Assembly (NCBI RefSeq): GCF_009466385.1
Contig: NZ_WIAQ01000005.1
Coordinates: 1-64,000 of the forward strand
DNA: 64,000 nt
Reading direction: 5' to 3'
Origin: Peribacillus tepidiphilus
GTDB lineage: Bacteria > Bacillota > Bacilli > Bacillales > DSM-1321
In this document: positions 54,985-63,981 of the stretch, in pieces
Layout of the letters: every line of letters starts with the position of its first letter
Position numbering within the stretch: the first letter of the stretch is position 1
Made by a program: the position numbers and the translations under genes
Notes under the pieces: model-generated
The model's input: the letters and a program-made list of their open reading frames with translations, nothing else
Databases searched by the model: none
Told to the model about the DNA's origin: nothing

Positions 54985-55404
54985 ATGGCAAAAAAAACAA
55001 TCTATTTTTTATGTACAGGTAACTCTTGCAGAAGCCAAATGGCTGAAGGATGGGCGAAGAAACATTTAGGTGATGAGTGGGAAGTGTACAGTGCTGGGAT
55101 TGAAGCACATGGATTAAACCCGAATGCGGTAAAAGCAATGAAAGAAGCTGGCATTGATATTTCCAATCAAACGTCTGATGTGATTGACCCAGAAATTTTA
55201 AATAAGGCAGACTTAGTTGTAACCTTATGCGGACATGCTGCTGATCATTGTCCGGTTACACCACCTCATGTAAAACGTGTTCACTGGGGATTCGATGATC
55301 CAGCAAAAGCGGAGGGTACTGAAGAAGAAAAATGGGCATTTTTCCAGCGTGTTCGAGATGAAATTGGCGAAAGAATTAAACGATTTGCTGAAACTGGAGA
55401 ATAA
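54985..55404 (+). CDS. arsC: Arsenate reductase, thioredoxin-coupled
   Basis: 139 residues from ATG 54985, which has AAAGGAG 8 nt upstream; the frame from 54940 overlaps arsB. Low-molecular-weight phosphatase fold. Catalytic Cys10 in [10 protein letters not shown], and the redox relay Cys82 and Cys89 in [11 protein letters not shown], exactly as in B. subtilis ArsC. Reduces arsenate to arsenite for export by ArsB. Confidence 0.95.
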   Translation: MAKKTIYFLCTGNSCRSQMAEGWAKKHLGDEWEVYSAGIEAHGLNPNAVKAMKEAGIDISNQTSDVIDPEILNKADLVVTLCGHAADHCPVTPPHVKRVHWGFDDPAKAEGTEEEKWAFFQRVRDEIGERIKRFAETGE

Positions 55405-55415
55405 GAAATAATTAA

Positions 55416-55445
55416 ATAGCCAAGAGACATGGTACTCTTGGCTAT
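55416..55445. terminator. Hairpin after arsC
   Basis: ATAGCCAAGAG (55416-55426) pairs perfectly with CTCTTGGCTAT (55435-55445); only a weak T-rich tail. Confidence 0.6.
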
Positions 55446-55502
55446 ATATTACATAGATATATAATGATAAACTGAATCAAAACTTAACGATAAGCAGAAA
55501 TT

Positions 55503-55580
55503 TAGGCAGCTACTTGGGCATGATTTCGGTATTGAACCGGACTCATGCCTTTTAATTTTGCCTTAATCCGTTTTTCCCCT
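55503..55580 (-). mobile_element. Remnant of an IS3-family transposase (OrfB C-terminus)
   Basis: On the minus strand one frame reads EKRIKAKLKGMSPVQYRN then HAQVAA and a stop (55503-55505), matching the conserved end of IS150/IS3-type OrfB proteins (KRIKxKLKGMSPVQYR). Upstream on the minus strand the frame is closed within two codons by TGA. No other transposase sequence or intact inverted repeats are visible. The adjoining GATGGAAGTTTCACTTTAT (55583-55601) recurs at 36764. Confidence 0.7.
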
Positions 55581-55751
55581 CAGATGGAAGTTTCACTTTA
55601 TTATTTTTTCTTACAATCTGGAATCCTAACAATCTTTTATATTTTTTAAGGGCGTGACCAAGCACCGTTCCGTAGAAGTCAGACTTCAGACTTAAAAACT
55701 GGAAAGATCATCCGATATATGAATAGAATTCAAACTTTGGAGGGACAAAAC

Positions 55752-56732
55752 TTGTTTAGAAAATTTTCCATATTACTTTTGATTACTTTTTTACTAGGAG
55801 GGTGTTCTCTTTCTACTAGCTCTCATATGAAAAAGGCGAAAAAAGAGTACAAAATTGGCATTCTCTTATCAGATATCGGGCTTGGTGATGAATCTTTCAA
55901 CGATTCAGCTTTCCGTGGACTTGAAAAAGCACGTGATGAGCTAGGGGTATTATTTGATTACAGAGAAGCGCAAGATGGAAACCTTGAAAAACCTTTAGAA
56001 GAACTGGTAGAACAAGGAAATGATTTAATCATTGGGCTTGGTTTTTCTTCGCAAGAAGCGTTAGAAAAAACGGCCAAAAAATACCCTAATCAACAATTTC
56101 TATTAATAGATGGTGTTTCAGAGCTTGATAATGTAGTTTCGATCACATTTAAAGAACAAGAAGGAAGCTTTTTAATCGGTATGATTGCAGCTATGAAGAG
56201 CAAAACGAATAAAATAGGCTTCATTGGAGGAGCAGACATACCTGTAATCCACCATTTTGAGAAAGGATTTATTCAAGGAGCAAAATATGTCAATCCTAAA
56301 ATTAATGTTTTGGTTGAGATTGCCAATAACTTTGGAGACGCTGAATTAGGTGGAAAAATAGCTGAGAAACAAATCAAACAGGGTGCCGACTTTATTTATC
56401 CTGCTGCTGGCTTTACAGGCTTTGGTGCTTTACAAAAGGCGCAAGAAAAGAAGGTATTAGCTGCTGGAGTGGACTCTGATCAATACTTTGTAGCCGAAAA
56501 AGCGGTAGTGACTTCCATGCTAAAAAATATTGACGTGGCAGTATTTAATATTGCCAAGACTTTAAAAGAAGAAGGAGCCATTAAAACCTCCTCCTATCAA
56601 TTAGGATTAGCGGAAGATGGAGTCGGATTGGCAGATATTAGGGTGATTCAATTAAAGCAAGACGAACAAAAAGCGATTGAAGAAGCAAAAAATAAAATCA
56701 TTTCCGGTGAGATTACCGTAGAATCGAATTAA
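55752..56732 (+). CDS. BMP/PnrA-family substrate-binding lipoprotein (Med-like)
   Basis: 326 residues from TTG 55752 with GGAGGGAC upstream; an ATG at 55719 has no ribosome site. Lipobox LLGGC at about residue 18. The BMP domain (IGILLSDIGLGDESFNDSAF near the start of the mature part, FIYPAAGFTGFGAL later) is the fold of nucleoside and autoinducer-like receptors, and of B. subtilis Med. No ABC transporter genes adjoin; instead a chemoreceptor gene starts 12 nt later, so the protein may act as a ligand-presenting receptor. Ligand unknown. Confidence 0.85.
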   Translation: MFRKFSILLLITFLLGGCSLSTSSHMKKAKKEYKIGILLSDIGLGDESFNDSAFRGLEKARDELGVLFDYREAQDGNLEKPLEELVEQGNDLIIGLGFSSQEALEKTAKKYPNQQFLLIDGVSELDNVVSITFKEQEGSFLIGMIAAMKSKTNKIGFIGGADIPVIHHFEKGFIQGAKYVNPKINVLVEIANNFGDAELGGKIAEKQIKQGADFIYPAAGFTGFGALQKAQEKKVLAAGVDSDQYFVAEKAVVTSMLKNIDVAVFNIAKTLKEEGAIKTSSYQLGLAEDGVGLADIRVIQLKQDEQKAIEEAKNKIISGEITVESN

Positions 56733-56744
56733 AGGAGCATGAAG

Positions 56745-58406
56745 ATGAAACTACGAAGCCGTTTATTAACCATTGCCATTATCCCTCTAATCCTTTCGAC
56801 TATTATTATAGGCTTTATGATCTATCAGCTTTTGAGTGTCCAAAGCTCAGCAAAAGATGATGTTCAAGTATTGCTAAAAGTTGAAAACCTCGAGGGAGAA
56901 ATGGTTATAGCTAAGCAATCTTTGGCCAACTATGCATTCAACGCTTCAGAAGCAAATAAAGCAGAAGCAATAGGCATCATGCAAAAAATTGAAAAAAACA
57001 TCCACGATTTAAATAAGATCTTAAAGGAAGAAGAACATCAAAAGATATTTGCACAAGCGAAAGAAAAATTCTCGATCCTATCAGACGATGTTCATAAGGC
57101 GTTTCAAGAAAATGACAAAGCATCAATCAAACGCCAATCCATTCGCATATCAGGAATCTTGAATGATATGTATCTCTTAAATAAACGAGCAAATGAATGG
57201 TATGAAGAGATTTTACAAGAAACACAGCACAAAATTAACTTTATGGTCTCTTTTTCTTTAATTTCAAGTTTATTGTTATTTGTTCTTTCAGGTGTTTTTT
57301 CCTGGATATTAGCTAAGAAAATTACAAAGCCGTTGAACGAAATTGTTTCCCAGGCTGAACGAGTGGCTGATGGAGATTTAACCGTACAGGTTGCAGATGC
57401 AAAAGGAAAAGAGAAAAGCCAATATGAAATCGATAAGTTAACCATCGCCTTCTCTCATATGATCATGAACTTAAAGAAAACCGTCCAATCCATTGAGCAA
57501 GTGGGAGAAAAAGTGTCAGGCTTTACGGAAGAAGTCTCTTCTTATATGGAAAACTTAAAAGAAAGCAGCAACCAAGTCGCTATTTCAACAGATGAACTGG
57601 CAAGAGGAAGCCAATCAATCTCAGAGGATATTCAATCAACCGCTTCATTGATGAACACCATGAAAGAAGAATTTAACATGGTGCAGGAGAAGAGTGAACA
57701 GTCTTCCAAAGCTAGTGTGGACGCTTTACAGTCAGTAAAAGAAGGGCGAATTTCATTAGAGAAACAAGTTGAATTTGCAAAGCAGCTATCAAGTTCATCA
57801 GAAAACATTAATCACTCTGTTGAAAAATTTGCCCAATATACAGGCCAAATTGAAGCGGCAGCCCAGTCCGTCCGTGAAATTGCAGAACAAACCAATCTCC
57901 TAGCCTTGAATGCTGCCATTGAAGCGGCGCGCGCGGGTGAAGCCGGAAAAGGTTTTGCAGTTGTAGCGGAAGAAGTAAGAAAGCTGGCAGATGATTCAAC
58001 AAAAGCAACCCACTTGATCAGCTCCATGGTCACCAATATTAAAGACGGCATTGAGACCATTTTAAAAGCAACAGAGCTGGGACAAGAATTATCCAATCAG
58101 CAAATATTGTCCATGAATGAAACGGAGAATGCCTTTGAAAAAATTTCAGACAATGTTTCTGGCATCAGCAAGCAATTAGACTCACTTGTAGCCGGAATGA
58201 AAAATTCCAACGAAATGAGTAACCAAATCAGTTCGGCTATTGAAAACATATCAGCCGTAACAGAAGAGACAGCCGCTGGAACAGAGGAGATCTCAGCTAC
58301 TACAGAAGCTCAGCTCCGTTCGGTCGAACAAGTGAATGAAAAAGTCCTTCAGCTTCAACAAATGACTCAGGAATTGAGTCGTGAGTTAGAGAAGTTTAGA
58401 CTGTAA
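56745..58406 (+). CDS. Methyl-accepting chemotaxis protein
   Basis: 553 residues from ATG 56745 (AAGGAG 7 nt upstream; ATG 56739 is too close). Membrane helices at about 7-29 and 165-190 bracket a short helical extracellular sensor (4HB type, about 135 residues); HAMP follows ([21 protein letters not shown], read in parts), then the cytoplasmic coiled-coil signalling domain with the hairpin tip [20 protein letters not shown]. Probably senses the state of the BMP-family lipoprotein encoded just upstream, or its own ligand. Confidence 0.92.
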   Translation: MKLRSRLLTIAIIPLILSTIIIGFMIYQLLSVQSSAKDDVQVLLKVENLEGEMVIAKQSLANYAFNASEANKAEAIGIMQKIEKNIHDLNKILKEEEHQKIFAQAKEKFSILSDDVHKAFQENDKASIKRQSIRISGILNDMYLLNKRANEWYEEILQETQHKINFMVSFSLISSLLLFVLSGVFSWILAKKITKPLNEIVSQAERVADGDLTVQVADAKGKEKSQYEIDKLTIAFSHMIMNLKKTVQSIEQVGEKVSGFTEEVSSYMENLKESSNQVAISTDELARGSQSISEDIQSTASLMNTMKEEFNMVQEKSEQSSKASVDALQSVKEGRISLEKQVEFAKQLSSSSENINHSVEKFAQYTGQIEAAAQSVREIAEQTNLLALNAAIEAARAGEAGKGFAVVAEEVRKLADDSTKATHLISSMVTNIKDGIETILKATELGQELSNQQILSMNETENAFEKISDNVSGISKQLDSLVAGMKNSNEMSNQISSAIENISAVTEETAAGTEEISATTEAQLRSVEQVNEKVLQLQQMTQELSRELEKFRL

Positions 58407-58544
58407 TAAGAAGCCCGCAAGCACTCGCATTCTCTTTCGATACAATCTAAACTCCGATGCATTACCAATAATCATAACTCCGCACCTCGTGCGGGCTTGT
58501 GGCTAACTGGTTTTAATCAGTCTGAATCTAATGTCTAGAAACGG
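58407..58544. other. Gap after the chemoreceptor gene
   Basis: AAGCCCGCA (58411-58419) can pair with TGCGGGCTT (58490-58498) over a 70-nt loop containing GCACTCG/CGTGC-type pairs; without a T-run it is not a clear terminator. No ORF. Confidence 0.3.
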
Positions 58545-58577
58545 AACCCCTGCTTTGGTGAGCAGGGGTTTATTTTT
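58545..58577 (+). terminator. Terminator downstream of the chemoreceptor
   Basis: AACCCCTGCT (58545-58554) pairs perfectly with AGCAGGGGTT (58561-58570), then TATTTTT. Confidence 0.85.
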
Positions 58578-58719
58578 GGTAAAAAAAATCTACATGACAG
58601 GAAACATTTTCTAAATTTATACTATAGGTAATACATATTTTGTAAAGAGGGAAAGTTCCTATCGTTTTGAGTTAGGAATACATTCTCTACATTACAAATT
58701 AATGCCAAGGAGAATGTAT

Positions 58720-59526
58720 ATGTACTGTTCATTAAAAAATGCTTCCATTCATTATGTGACTTATGGTGAAGGGAAACCCATTCTTATTTTACATCCGTTA
58801 GCCACGGATCACCGATCGATGAATGCCTGGCTTGAGCCGGTTTTTATGCAACGAAAAGGTTTTAAAAGGATTTATGTCGATATTCCTGCCCATGGTAAAA
58901 GCAAGAGAGAAGATTGGGTAAAAACGACAGATGATATGTTAGATCTGTTACTACAGTTTATCGATAAAATTTTACCAAATGAAGAGTTTTCTCTGTTAGG
59001 GATGTCTTTTGGAGGATATCTCGCTCAAGGGATCCTAAACAAAAGAGCCGCTCAAATAAAGGGAATTGTGTTATTATGTCCTCCTACTCGGACGCTGGAA
59101 AGGACTTTGCCAAAAAGAGTGATTCTGAAAAGGGATGATGATCTTTTCGATGGACTAGACGAGGGAATTGCACAGGCTTTTGATTTATTACTGGCAACGC
59201 AAACAAAGGAAACGCTAAATATGTTTTTGGAAGAGTTTCAGCCTGGCCGTTTATTAGCAGATCGAGAATTCCTGGCTTCTGACTGGCGGACAAAAAGATA
59301 CCACTTCAGTTTTGAACCGTTTCCCGAAGGAAGTGTATATGAACAACCCGCTTTAATTTTAACTGGACGCCAAGATTATATATGCGGCTTTGAAGACCCG
59401 TTCCGGTTATTCAATCATTTTCCGAATGCCACATATTCTGTTATCAATGGAACAGGACATTTACTACATATTGAACAGCGAGAACAAGTCCAATTCTTCA
59501 TTGGAGAATGGTTAAAAGAGTTGTAG
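58720..59526 (+). CDS. Alpha/beta-hydrolase
   Basis: 268 residues from ATG 58720 (AAGGAG 7 nt upstream). Catalytic Ser in GMSFGG (about residue 96), Asp in LTGRQDYI and His in NGTGHLLHIEQ near the C-terminus; oxyanion region HPLATDHRSM. Cytoplasmic esterase or related activity; substrate unknown. First of a group of co-directional genes with unknown membrane proteins. Confidence 0.85.
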   Translation: MYCSLKNASIHYVTYGEGKPILILHPLATDHRSMNAWLEPVFMQRKGFKRIYVDIPAHGKSKREDWVKTTDDMLDLLLQFIDKILPNEEFSLLGMSFGGYLAQGILNKRAAQIKGIVLLCPPTRTLERTLPKRVILKRDDDLFDGLDEGIAQAFDLLLATQTKETLNMFLEEFQPGRLLADREFLASDWRTKRYHFSFEPFPEGSVYEQPALILTGRQDYICGFEDPFRLFNHFPNATYSVINGTGHLLHIEQREQVQFFIGEWLKEL

Positions 59527-59554
59527 AAATTACGAACATAGAAAGAGTGGTATC

Positions 59555-60280
59555 ATGACTTACATGTTTAATGCCTCAAATGCCATCCTTACGGTTTTTA
59601 GTTATACCATTATTGGTCTATTCATCTATAAGATTTACAAAAAACAAGATGTAAAGCCAAAGATTTGGAAGGTGATCCTAGTAACGTTCATCGGTATTTT
59701 TTCCTTCACGTTTAATTTTTCGAGAGAGGAAACCATCTATAAAGTTCCGATCTTACCACTTGGAGTATGGATTTTATATTGGATTCTTCATAAAAGAGAA
59801 AATACGAACCGATGGGAAAAATATCGTTCCTATGCTTGGCTAGGCTTTGCAGCTAATTTTTTATTTTTAATCACTACTTTTTTGAACGCTCCTCTAGACA
59901 ATCTGTTATATCCGAAAGATGACATTCGCACTTATATTGCGAATGATAAAAAAGCAAGAATGATTGTGACTCATTCTTCAGCTTTGCCAGTTAAAGACTT
60001 TTCGATAAAAAATATTCAGAGCATGGAAAGAGAACCGATGGATGCTATTTTATGGTATGAGGTATCAAATCCTTCTATTACATCAGAAGCAAAATTAGAA
60101 ATGTTTCCGTATCAATTAATTGGTACAGAAGCAAAATGGGGAAGTGGAATCAAGCCTGTTATTTATATCGAAAGAAATGGTAAAGGATTGCTCATATCAA
60201 CTGGTAGAGAACAGATTTATTTCCGTTCCACAGAGTCGTTGTTAGACTCTACTATGATGGGAAGTGAACAGAATGATTAA
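59555..60280 (+). CDS. Membrane protein of unknown function
   Basis: 241 residues. Four hydrophobic segments in the first 120 residues (about 10-27, 38-55, 65-82, 95-112), then a soluble domain of about 120 residues rich in beta-type sequence. No family recognised. The next gene overlaps its end by 8 bp, so the two are likely co-expressed. Start codon has only a weak AAAGAG ribosome site. Confidence 0.65.
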   Translation: MTYMFNASNAILTVFSYTIIGLFIYKIYKKQDVKPKIWKVILVTFIGIFSFTFNFSREETIYKVPILPLGVWILYWILHKRENTNRWEKYRSYAWLGFAANFLFLITTFLNAPLDNLLYPKDDIRTYIANDKKARMIVTHSSALPVKDFSIKNIQSMEREPMDAILWYEVSNPSITSEAKLEMFPYQLIGTEAKWGSGIKPVIYIERNGKGLLISTGREQIYFRSTESLLDSTMMGSEQND

Positions 60281-60995
60281 AAAATTTATTATTACTTTAT
60301 TCATTATTCTAGTTGGAATATATACTTTTCTAATTTTCAGACCACCAACTCCACTTCCAAGTCATGAAAAGTTAATAGAAACGATGAACTCTGTTCCAAT
60401 TCATTCAAAGGTTATAGAAATACTAGATATCATCCCTCTTGATGATCAGCATGTGTTCGTTCCCTTTAGGTCTGATAAAGGCAGCTATGGGAAAAGTTTT
60501 TGGAATTGGACAATGAAAGGATGGAAAATGGATTGCATTGATACTGAAGGCAACCCATATATATGGAAGTTGAAAGAAAAGGATGCTTCTAATCATTATT
60601 TTGTTTGGAACTTGAGCCCTCAAGACAAAATCGAAAAGCTAAAACTTGTTCTTAAGCGAGATCGTGGCTATCAGGTTTCTGAGAATGCACAAAACTACGA
60701 TCCTGCTATTCTTATGGAGCATACCATTTCTTTAAAAAGTAAAGGCTACGGCATAAGTCCTATGCCAAAAGAATTTGCTGACGTTCTTAATGGAGACATC
60801 TACTTGCAAAACAAAACGGATTCCGATCCGCTTTTTGGGTTTATGCAACCATCCAATATAATCATTGGAATGATTCCATATGATAAAAGTGGAAATCAGA
60901 AGTTTCCTCAGAATTCAGTTAATGGGGAGAGGCATAGTAATGGTGATGAGCTTATAGACTATGTTCTATTCATTGATGAATCTGAAACCAAATAA
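60273..60995 (+). CDS. Membrane-anchored protein of unknown function
   Basis: 240 residues from ATG 60273; a GTG at 60264 is alternative. One N-terminal anchor (about residues 3-23, KKFIITLFIILVGIYTFLIF) followed by an extracytoplasmic domain with many Trp, Asp and Lys residues. No lipobox or catalytic motif recognised. Overlaps the preceding membrane-protein gene by 8 bp; the pair may form one complex. Confidence 0.65.
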   Translation: MIKKFIITLFIILVGIYTFLIFRPPTPLPSHEKLIETMNSVPIHSKVIEILDIIPLDDQHVFVPFRSDKGSYGKSFWNWTMKGWKMDCIDTEGNPYIWKLKEKDASNHYFVWNLSPQDKIEKLKLVLKRDRGYQVSENAQNYDPAILMEHTISLKSKGYGISPMPKEFADVLNGDIYLQNKTDSDPLFGFMQPSNIIIGMIPYDKSGNQKFPQNSVNGERHSNGDELIDYVLFIDESETK

Positions 60996-61111
60996 AAAAC
61001 GAAGTTGTTAGAATGTATGAAAACTAGAAAAAGTGATAAAACTGACGATATCCTTTTATAATAGGTATATAAAGTTATAATGACATTGAACACTCACAAT
61101 GGAGGATCACA

Positions 61112-61384
61112 ATGGAATTTGACCTGGAGTTACAAGAAAAAGATTTGTTAAAGGAATTGATTTGGGATGGAGAGGTTGAACAAATTGCGATTTGGATGGA
61201 CGGTGAATGGTCCATTGTTTCTTCATCTCATTTTCAAATGAGAAATAGAGAGGAAAAACCTGTCTACATTCTGAATCTGCGTGAAGTGTTCTCTGAAATT
61301 GACTTTTCCCAGGACACGGTAGAGCGTCACATTATGGAAATAGAGCAAATATTAAATGGTCGAAAAATACAGGAGGATGAATAA
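61112..61384 (+). CDS. Small acidic protein of unknown function
   Basis: 90 residues, ATG with GGAGGAT 5 nt upstream. Soluble, strongly acidic (about one quarter Glu/Asp), with IWMDGEWSIVSSSHF in the middle and an amphipathic C-terminal helix. Family not recognised. Confidence 0.65.
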   Translation: MEFDLELQEKDLLKELIWDGEVEQIAIWMDGEWSIVSSSHFQMRNREEKPVYILNLREVFSEIDFSQDTVERHIMEIEQILNGRKIQEDE

Positions 61385-61463
61385 CAAGAAGGGATTGCAC
61401 CTCCTGTATTCAAGTTATAAGATATGATAGTGGTTAATTTTTAAAAAAAAGGAGTTGATATTC

Positions 61464-61589
61464 TTGAGTAGCAAAGAACCCGATCCAAGTCAGTTCAATG
61501 AGGAAGTTGGTCATATCTTTTGGCTAAATGGGAATGATGTATTCAATAATATCAATCCTTTGAAAGGTATTATGACTTCCTCATCATAA
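61464..61589 (+). CDS. 41-residue protein upstream of corA
   Basis: TTG 61464 with GGAGTTGA 5-10 nt upstream, stop 61587-61589, then 16 nt to the corA start with its own GAGGAGG. Encodes (M)SSKEPDPSQFNEEVGHIF followed by WLNGNDVFNNINP and a Ser tail. The good ribosome site, tight spacing and non-random composition support a real gene. No family recognised; a corA leader peptide is possible. Confidence 0.5.
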   Translation: MSSKEPDPSQFNEEVGHIFWLNGNDVFNNINPLKGIMTSSS

Positions 61590-61605
61590 AGAGGAGGTTG
61601 AGAAG

Positions 61606-62544
61606 ATGATAGAGTTCTATGAAACAAACGCTGAAAATAAACTACAAAAGATTGAAGGAATAACAAAAGGCTGCTGGATCAATATGATTTCTCCTAATGA
61701 GGAAGAAATCCATTATATTTCAAAAGAATTGAATGTACCCATTGAGTTTTTTAAAGATGCTCTCGATGATGAAGAAAGATCGAGGATTGATCGAGAAGAT
61801 AATAATGTGCTGATTATTGTGGACTTTCCTTATATAACGCATGACGATGCTGGTTTCCCTATTTATGAAACAATTCCAATCGGAATGATCATTACAGAGG
61901 ACTGTTTTATTACCGTTTCTCTTAAGGAAACGCCTATTCTTCAGGACTTTCAAAATAATAAAATCAAAGGGTTTAATACGAAGAAAAAAACGAGATTTGC
62001 CTTGCAAATTCTTTTTGTGATCTCATCCTATTACTTAAGGTATCTAAAACAAATTAATAAGAAAACAGATGAGATCGAAAGAGAATTACACCAATCCATG
62101 AAAAACAAGGAATTATACGCATTTTTATCATTAGAGAAAAGTTTAGTTTATTTCACTACATCTTTAAAGTCTAATAAGATTGTATTAGAAAAACTATTAC
62201 GTCTAAACCACTTGAAGATGTACGAAGAAGATAAAGACTTATTAGAAGATGTGATGGTTGAAAATACACAGGCCATTGAAATGGCGGAGACATATAGCTC
62301 CATTTTAAGTGGTATGATGGACGCCTTTGCATCGATCATTTCTAATAACTTAAATATTGTGATGAAGTTTCTAACATCCATAACCATCATTTTAGCTTTA
62401 CCAACAATGGTGGCTAGCTTTTATGGAATGAATGTTGATTTACCATTCCAGCATAGCCCACACGCTTTTTTCATCACACTGGGAATTGCTGTTTTTTTAT
62501 CAACCATTACAACGATCATTTTCTGGAAAAAAAGGTTTTTTTAG
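61606..62544 (+). CDS. CorA-family divalent metal transporter, copy 1
   Basis: 312 residues, ATG with GAGGAGG upstream. Large cytoplasmic N-terminal domain, long helices, two C-terminal membrane segments (about 252-270 and 285-305) and the pore signature YGMNVD at about residue 275. Pentameric Mg2+ (or Co2+) channel. The acidic loop after GMN is short. A 41-residue ORF precedes it; a second corA paralogue lies convergent downstream. Confidence 0.9.
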   Translation: MIEFYETNAENKLQKIEGITKGCWINMISPNEEEIHYISKELNVPIEFFKDALDDEERSRIDREDNNVLIIVDFPYITHDDAGFPIYETIPIGMIITEDCFITVSLKETPILQDFQNNKIKGFNTKKKTRFALQILFVISSYYLRYLKQINKKTDEIERELHQSMKNKELYAFLSLEKSLVYFTTSLKSNKIVLEKLLRLNHLKMYEEDKDLLEDVMVENTQAIEMAETYSSILSGMMDAFASIISNNLNIVMKFLTSITIILALPTMVASFYGMNVDLPFQHSPHAFFITLGIAVFLSTITTIIFWKKRFF

Positions 62545-62551
62545 AAAAGAC

Positions 62552-62603
62552 AAGGGCTGTCCCATAAGTCAGAATAACCGACTTATGGAACAGCCTTTTT
62601 TGA
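62552..62603 (+). terminator. Terminator of corA copy 1
   Basis: AAGGGCTGTCCCATAAGTC pairs with GACTTATGGAACAGCCTT (one mismatch/bulge), followed by TTTTG. Confidence 0.9.
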
Positions 62604-62653
62604 ATTAGGCACTTTTCGCATAGATTGTTGTTTTTAGATTATAAAGTTTGTCC

Positions 62654-62839
62654 GTTGATTGCAGCGAGAGGCACTTGCTTTCCGCGGGGAGGGATGTCAC
62701 TCCTCGGTGTTACCGCCTTTGGGGTCTCCACTTCCCTTTTTTTCCCGCAGGACATTGAATAAGCTTCCTCGAATAAACACCGCACGAAGGAAATGCGAAT
62801 GCATTTTCAAGGAGCCAAGTGCCCTCCGCTACAATCAAC
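62654..62839 (-). repeat. GC-rich structured element, copy 2 (inverted, degenerate)
   Basis: 186 bp bounded by GTTGATTGCAGCG and CGCTACAATCAAC, a 13-bp terminal inverted repeat with one mismatch; similarity extends inward (GAGAGGCACTTG against the complement of CAAGTGCCCTCC). TTTCCGCGGGG and CTCCTCGG and GGGGTCTC match the reverse complement of the element at 16757. Lies between the convergent corA genes. Confidence 0.7.
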
Positions 62840-62885
62840 TCAGATCGTTAAAGTTAAAGAGAGGCAAGCGCTTTCCGCTTTTCTA

Positions 62886-63836
62886 CTAATCAAACCAGCC
62901 TTTCCATTTAAACCAAGCAAACATACCAAAACCAATCAACAGCATAATGAATAGTGTGAGAAAGTATCCAAAACTCCATGTTAATTCAGGCATGTACTCA
63001 AAGTTCATTCCATAGATTCCAGCAATAAGTGTTAATGGCATAAAAATGGTTGTGATCACGGTTAAAACTTTCGTTACTTTGTTTGTTTGATGAGAGTTGA
63101 TCGATAAGTAGCTGTCTCTAATATCGGTTGTAATCTCTCGGTTTGCTTCAATCATTTCAGTAAGTTTTAATAAATGATCATGGATATCGGAAAAATATTC
63201 TTTCCGTTCTAGGAGACTATCTAGACGATGTGAGTTTAGAATACGGTATAACAAGTCCCTCATAGGGATTACTGTTTGTCTTAATTTCAAAAGAGAGTGT
63301 CTAATTTCAAAAAGTCGCTCTAATAATTTTTCCATCGATTGTTCATGTGTGATATTTTCAAGGTTGTTTAACGAATCTTCCAGTTCATAAAGAGTAGGGA
63401 AGTAATTATCAACTACTTTATCTAAAATGTGATAGAGGACAAGATTTTGATTCCAAACATGTGCTTCACTAGTTTGAATGAGTCGATTCCATACTTCTTG
63501 GGTTTCTTTTGATTCATTATGATGGAACGTAACGATATAGTTGAAGCCAACAAAAAAATTAATTTCTTCCTTTTCTTCATTCGCTGAATAGAGACTGTGT
63601 GCTACAAAAAAAGTGTGGTCATCATAATAATCTAATTTTGGACGTTGTAGCTTATGGATACAATCTTCAATTGCTAAAGGATGAAAATGAAATACATGCT
63701 CTAAAGCATCCATTTCCTCTGAGGTTGGTCGGTCAAAGTCTACCCAAAACCAACGAATTTCCTGTGAATGAAGTTGATGGACTGACAATTCTGTCATCAT
63801 TTCATTATTTATTGAAACTGCGACTACCTTTATCAT
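62886..63836 (-). CDS. CorA-family divalent metal transporter, copy 2
   Basis: 316 residues, ATG with AGGAGAACG upstream. N-terminal cytoplasmic domain with WVDFDRPTSEEM and HPLAIEDCIH (typical YfjQ/CorA), then two C-terminal membrane helices with the pore motif YGMNFEYMPE at about residue 281-290, the canonical GMN-xE-MPE loop. Mg2+ channel. It diverges from copy 1 considerably; the MPE loop makes this the more typical CorA. Confidence 0.92.
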   Translation of the reverse strand: MIKVVAVSINNEMMTELSVHQLHSQEIRWFWVDFDRPTSEEMDALEHVFHFHPLAIEDCIHKLQRPKLDYYDDHTFFVAHSLYSANEEKEEINFFVGFNYIVTFHHNESKETQEVWNRLIQTSEAHVWNQNLVLYHILDKVVDNYFPTLYELEDSLNNLENITHEQSMEKLLERLFEIRHSLLKLRQTVIPMRDLLYRILNSHRLDSLLERKEYFSDIHDHLLKLTEMIEANREITTDIRDSYLSINSHQTNKVTKVLTVITTIFMPLTLIAGIYGMNFEYMPELTWSFGYFLTLFIMLLIGFGMFAWFKWKGWFD

Positions 63837-63981
63837 AAAACGTTCTCCTTGTGCATCGTAAATGCTACTTTACTTGATAGAAATGGTTCTTTTAAATAAC
63901 CTCTAAAATATATATTTTAAACTTCCGCTATGATTAGTTATTACCATTCTTACCAAACAGTAGTTTAATTAAAAGGAGAAA

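Noticed and set aside
61385-61605. Magnesium riboswitch (M-box) before corA
   Set aside because: The gap is short, lacks the conserved M-box helices and contains a 41-codon ORF instead.
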